This document shows, piece by piece, positions 14,155 through 16,617 of a stretch of 16,617 nt of DNA. The translations under genes and the position numbers were made by a program. The notes beneath the pieces were generated by a model. That model did not search any database. It was given only the letters and a program-made list of their open reading frames with translations, and was not told where the DNA came from. Position 1 is the stretch's first letter. Each line of letters starts with the position of its first letter. Source of the DNA: Colwellia_A sp041890515 (GTDB lineage: Bacteria; Pseudomonadota; Gammaproteobacteria; Enterobacterales; Alteromonadaceae). The stretch spans positions 1 through 16,617 of the forward strand of contig JASDWX010000077.1 in NCBI GenBank assembly GCA_041890515.1. Direction: 5' to 3'.

Positions 14155-15584
14155 AATTAAGACAATGGCAAGTTAGCTGTATAAATAAAGCTTTAAAAAA
14201 ATACTTGTATGGCAATAGCCACTTTTTAGCCTTAGCAACTCCTGGAGCAGGTAAAACGTTGATGGCATCTGAATTAGCTGATCAGTTATTAAAAAAAAAT
14301 CTAATTGATTTAGTTATTTGTTTTTCTCCTTCCTCGATTGTTTCTCAAGATTTCAGTCATAGTTTACAGTTGAGAATTAATGAACGATTCGATGGTTTAC
14401 TCGGGGCTAAAGGACATTCTCTAACTTACCAAAGTTTACAGTATCTTGATGATAATTTTTGGCAGTTATTTGAGCGGTATCGAGTTTTTGTGATATTTGA
14501 TGAGATCCACCATTGTGCGGGATCTAATATTGATAATGCCAATGCATGGGGTGAACAAATAATACTGAACATTCAAGATAAGGCAAAATTTACATTAGCG
14601 TTAACAGGAACGCCTTGGCGCTCTGATGCTGCTCCTATTGTTCTTTCAAACTATATGCACCCTAGCAACAAAATATCGTGTGATTATGTTTATGGGCTTT
14701 CTGAGGCCATTAAAGACGATGTTTGTCGTGTGCCGCAGATAATTGCAATTGATAATAATAATATTTCGGTTGTAGATGACGAAGAGACAAAAACGTTTAG
14801 CAGCTTCAAATGCCTACTATCGCAGTCAATCATTCCGTATCAGGAAATTATTGAAAATGAAAAGGTCATTAAATACGTAATTTCTTCAGCACAAAAAAAG
14901 CTAAGTTCAATTAGAGCGACGAACGCTGACGCGGCAGGATTAATTGTTGCGTCATCAGTTGAGCATGCACGACAAATATCAACGTTAATGAAAACCAGCT
15001 TTAACGAAGATGCCGTTGTTGTAACTTACCGAGAAAACGAGCCAACCAATATTATTCAACAATTTAGACATGCACAAACTAAATGGGTCATCTCTGTAGG
15101 GATGATAAGTGAGGGAACTAACATCCCTCGATTACAGGTTTGTTGTCACCTCACCAATATCAAAACAGAAATGCACTTTCGGCAAATTTTAGGTCGAATA
15201 CTTAGAATGACAAGTTCAACGAATCAAGAGGCTGTTATGTATATGCCTGCAGAGCCTAAGCTGTTGGAATATGCTTATAGAGTTAAGCAAGATGTACCAT
15301 TTGAAGCTGATGTGGTTAAGTTTGAAAAGATGAAAACTGTTGTTCAAGAGGATATTGATGATAAGGACGTTGGTCTGCTTACGTTCGATAATACAAGAAA
15401 AAGCACCTCAAAATCAGATCTGAAATTCAGTAAATTTATTAATGTGATGGATCATGAAATTTGCGATGAAGTCAGTGAAACAGATGATGAACACTTTTTG
15501 ACAAGCTCATATGAAAAAGTGGTCAATATATTTGGGCAGTTTAAACAAGAATCCATCGCTTTAGGGCTAAGTGAATTGAGGTAA
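14151..15584 (+). CDS. SF2 DEAD/DEAH-box-type helicase (477 aa)
   Basis: All core SF2 motifs are present: LRQWQ (3-7, Q-like motif), ATPGAGKT (29-36, Walker A), FDEIHH (116-121, Walker B), LTGTP (151-155, motif III), VGMISEGTNIPRL (316-328, motif V) and QILGRILR (345-352, motif VI). It is compact: two RecA-like domains, then about 100 residues rich in Asp, Lys and Glu with no recognised domain. Within this family such proteins act as ATP-driven DNA or RNA translocases; similar stand-alone helicases are core components of several phage-defence systems, but the sequence does not identify a named one. It has no nuclease motif of its own that I can see. The ATG overlaps the 174-aa gene and the next gene begins 2 bases after its stop. 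A run of nine A at 14291-14299 does not interrupt the frame. Confidence 0.9.
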   Translation: MKLRQWQVSCINKALKKYLYGNSHFLALATPGAGKTLMASELADQLLKKNLIDLVICFSPSSIVSQDFSHSLQLRINERFDGLLGAKGHSLTYQSLQYLDDNFWQLFERYRVFVIFDEIHHCAGSNIDNANAWGEQIILNIQDKAKFTLALTGTPWRSDAAPIVLSNYMHPSNKISCDYVYGLSEAIKDDVCRVPQIIAIDNNNISVVDDEETKTFSSFKCLLSQSIIPYQEIIENEKVIKYVISSAQKKLSSIRATNADAAGLIVASSVEHARQISTLMKTSFNEDAVVVTYRENEPTNIIQQFRHAQTKWVISVGMISEGTNIPRLQVCCHLTNIKTEMHFRQILGRILRMTSSTNQEAVMYMPAEPKLLEYAYRVKQDVPFEADVVKFEKMKTVVQEDIDDKDVGLLTFDNTRKSTSKSDLKFSKFINVMDHEICDEVSETDDEHFLTSSYEKVVNIFGQFKQESIALGLSELR

Positions 15585-15586
15585 GT

Positions 15587-16126
15587 ATGCTTAACGTTGA
15601 ACAATTTAAAAAGCGATTATTACGACCTAATCATCCAGATTGGATATTAGTTGGCATTGATATTCAAGATGAAAAGCAACTTTATATTGCAAGTAATGGC
15701 GGCATGAACAATATAAATTGTGCACCAATTGAAAATTACTTATCAGAGATTAAAAGCTGTGCCTTAGAGCTGATTGATGAAGGTCAATTATACCTAAAAG
15801 CCAATGCTAAACCACTTCTTATTGGTCAAGGGAGAAGTGCTTATTTCTATACTCTACAAATAACCCCTGATGCATCATGCAGTAATATTAATACTTTAAA
15901 ATTTCAGTTTTCTAACTTATTTATTAAATGGCAAAGAACCCATCTAGTATCAGATATTCGTGCACAAGAGCTGCTGCACTTAACCGCGAATGAATTTACT
16001 CAATTCAGAGAGGCTGAACTTGAAATTAGCGATATACTTATTGAGAGGCTTCATCAATCTACGGGCTTTTCTAAACAGCTTTGGTTAAATCGCTTAGCCA
16101 AACATAAAGAGCTAGACCAAAAATGA
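15587..16126 (+). CDS. Conserved-looking protein of unknown function, helicase-linked (179 aa)
   Basis: I do not recognise this family. The first ~110 residues look like mixed strands and helices (GIDIQDEKQLYIASNGG; then LKANAKPLLIGQGRSAYFYTLQI, region 68-90), and the rest is mainly helical (LKFQFSNLFIKWQRTHL; RAQELLHLTANEFTQFREAE). There is no signal peptide, membrane span or obvious catalytic motif. The ATG lies 2 bases after the helicase stop, with GAGG close upstream, and its stop overlaps the ATG of the phosphoesterase remnant by 4 bases (ATGA at 16123-16126). It therefore belongs to the helicase operon and is likely a fixed partner in the same cassette. Biochemical function cannot be stated. 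Confidence 0.7.
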   Translation: MLNVEQFKKRLLRPNHPDWILVGIDIQDEKQLYIASNGGMNNINCAPIENYLSEIKSCALELIDEGQLYLKANAKPLLIGQGRSAYFYTLQITPDASCSNINTLKFQFSNLFIKWQRTHLVSDIRAQELLHLTANEFTQFREAELEISDILIERLHQSTGFSKQLWLNRLAKHKELDQK

Positions 16127-16277
16127 AACTGGCTATTTATTCTGATTTGCATTGTGAACTTGAGACGTGGGTGCCACCACTCGAAGTCTCTCATGTTGAC
16201 GTTGTTATTCTAGCCGGGGATATTTACCGTCGCATTTAAATGAAAACTTTGATGAACACCTTATCGTCCATATTTAA
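16123..16277 (+). pseudogene. Metallophosphoesterase gene with internal deletion
   Basis: The ATG at 16123 begins a frame MKLAIYSDLHCELE...VDVVILAGDIYRRI ending at a stop at 16237-16239. The DLH near the start and GDI at 32-34 are the first two metal-binding motifs of calcineurin-like phosphoesterases, whose members of this type are about 230-260 residues; the GNHE and GHTH motifs are missing. In another frame from about 16227 to 16277 the sequence reads SHLNENFDEHLIVHI and then stop, which resembles the normal carboxy terminus of this family (N-NF---L-V-I). The simplest reading is an internal deletion of some 200 codons that joined the two ends out of frame. The start overlaps the previous gene (ATGA), so the intact gene was the last member of the helicase operon. 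Complete loss of catalysis is expected. Confidence 0.65.
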
Positions 16278-16617
16278 TCAACGTGATTTTACTTTTCAAC
16301 GTAACTCCATTAATCGTGGAGAGCGTTAACCGAGCAAGAAAGTTCTTTACTGTAAATGACTGGGTCACTAATAATGACCATTTATCACTACGAAGTAGGG
16401 CTCACAATTTCCACTTTGAATACCTAAGGTTTTAGTACCATACTGACAGCTTTGGGACGTTATGCGATCATAAATTGAGAACATAATCAAAATATCTAGC
16501 AGTCACAATGACCCTGAAGCGGTCAAAAGTGGTGGCTAATGTTAACCTCTATTTAAGTCGGCTAAGTTAAGGTTTTAAGATATCAGCCATGCGACAGAGC
16601 CTATCAACATCTGCGAC
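16278..16617. other. Gene-free right edge
   Basis: This stretch of about 340 bases has no open frame with family features. It contains a second copy of the palindrome TTTACTGTAAA (16346-16356), also present upstream of the serine recombinase, and scattered GGTCA/TGACC pairs (for example around 16364-16380). At the very edge the minus strand reads a 16-codon open end, VADVDRLCRMADILKP, before a stop at 16567-16569, which could be the tail of a gene lying outside the window, but that is too short to judge. No tRNA, clear terminator or insertion-sequence end was seen. Confidence 0.5.

Noticed and set aside
14291..14299. Run of nine A in the helicase as a frameshift or phase-variation site
   Set aside because: Motifs before (Walker A) and after (DEIH, TGTP) are in the same frame, and a single A9 tract in AT-rich coding DNA is unremarkable without evidence of variants.
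16240..16329. 29-codon plus-strand frame (MKTLMNTLSS...)
   Set aside because: No ribosome binding site of its own; it overlaps the phosphoesterase remnant, and its better-explained frame is the carboxy-terminal tail.
16567..16617. Sixteen-codon minus-strand open end at the right edge (VADVDRLCRMADILKP)
   Set aside because: It could be the tail of a gene outside the window but is too short to support.

Overview
The window looks like a defence-rich accessory region of a fairly AT-rich gammaproteobacterium. The protein flavour suggests a marine genus such as Shewanella, Pseudoalteromonas or Vibrio, but this is only an impression, because no rRNA, tRNA or core gene is present to fix the taxon. 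A run of ten Ns (12722-12731) is a scaffold gap, so the left and right parts may not be truly adjacent.

Left edge (1-245): two near-identical 20-bp direct repeats, probably one end of an insertion sequence (IS21-like suspected), abut a gene on the minus strand that is cut after 65 codons.

Main block (365-12565, all minus strand): eight genes that read as one transcription unit from right to left. They are a serine recombinase, hsdR, a small HNH nuclease, hsdM and hsdS, followed by three genes not recognised as part of a standard restriction system: a GHKL-type ATPase (377 aa), a large protein with phosphoribosyltransferase-like and/or P-loop features (766 aa), and a second GHKL ATPase fused to a PD-(D/E)XK-type nuclease (674 aa). 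Spacing is 29 bp or less throughout and some genes overlap (ATGA, TAATG). HsdR, HsdM and HsdS (811, 488, 585 aa) match the lengths and motifs of the type IB (EcoAI/EcoEI) family. The three-gene tail is the best candidate for an undescribed system: two ATPases of the Hsp90/MutL/histidine-kinase fold, one carrying a nuclease, plus a possible nucleotide-binding partner, delivered with a complete restriction-modification system.

Right block (12876-16277): after the gap come a small orphan gene (79 aa) and an XRE-family repressor on the minus strand. Divergent from the repressor and behind a near-consensus sigma-70 promoter is a plus-strand operon: a winged-helix/coiled-coil protein (174 aa), an SF2 helicase (477 aa), an unrecognised protein (179 aa) and the remains of a metallophosphoesterase. 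Overlapping or near-overlapping starts suggest translational coupling. The phosphoesterase keeps its first ~34 codons and, in another frame, what looks like its last ~15, so it appears to have lost its middle by internal deletion. This operon is a second possible defence cassette. The last ~340 bases contain no gene that can be supported.
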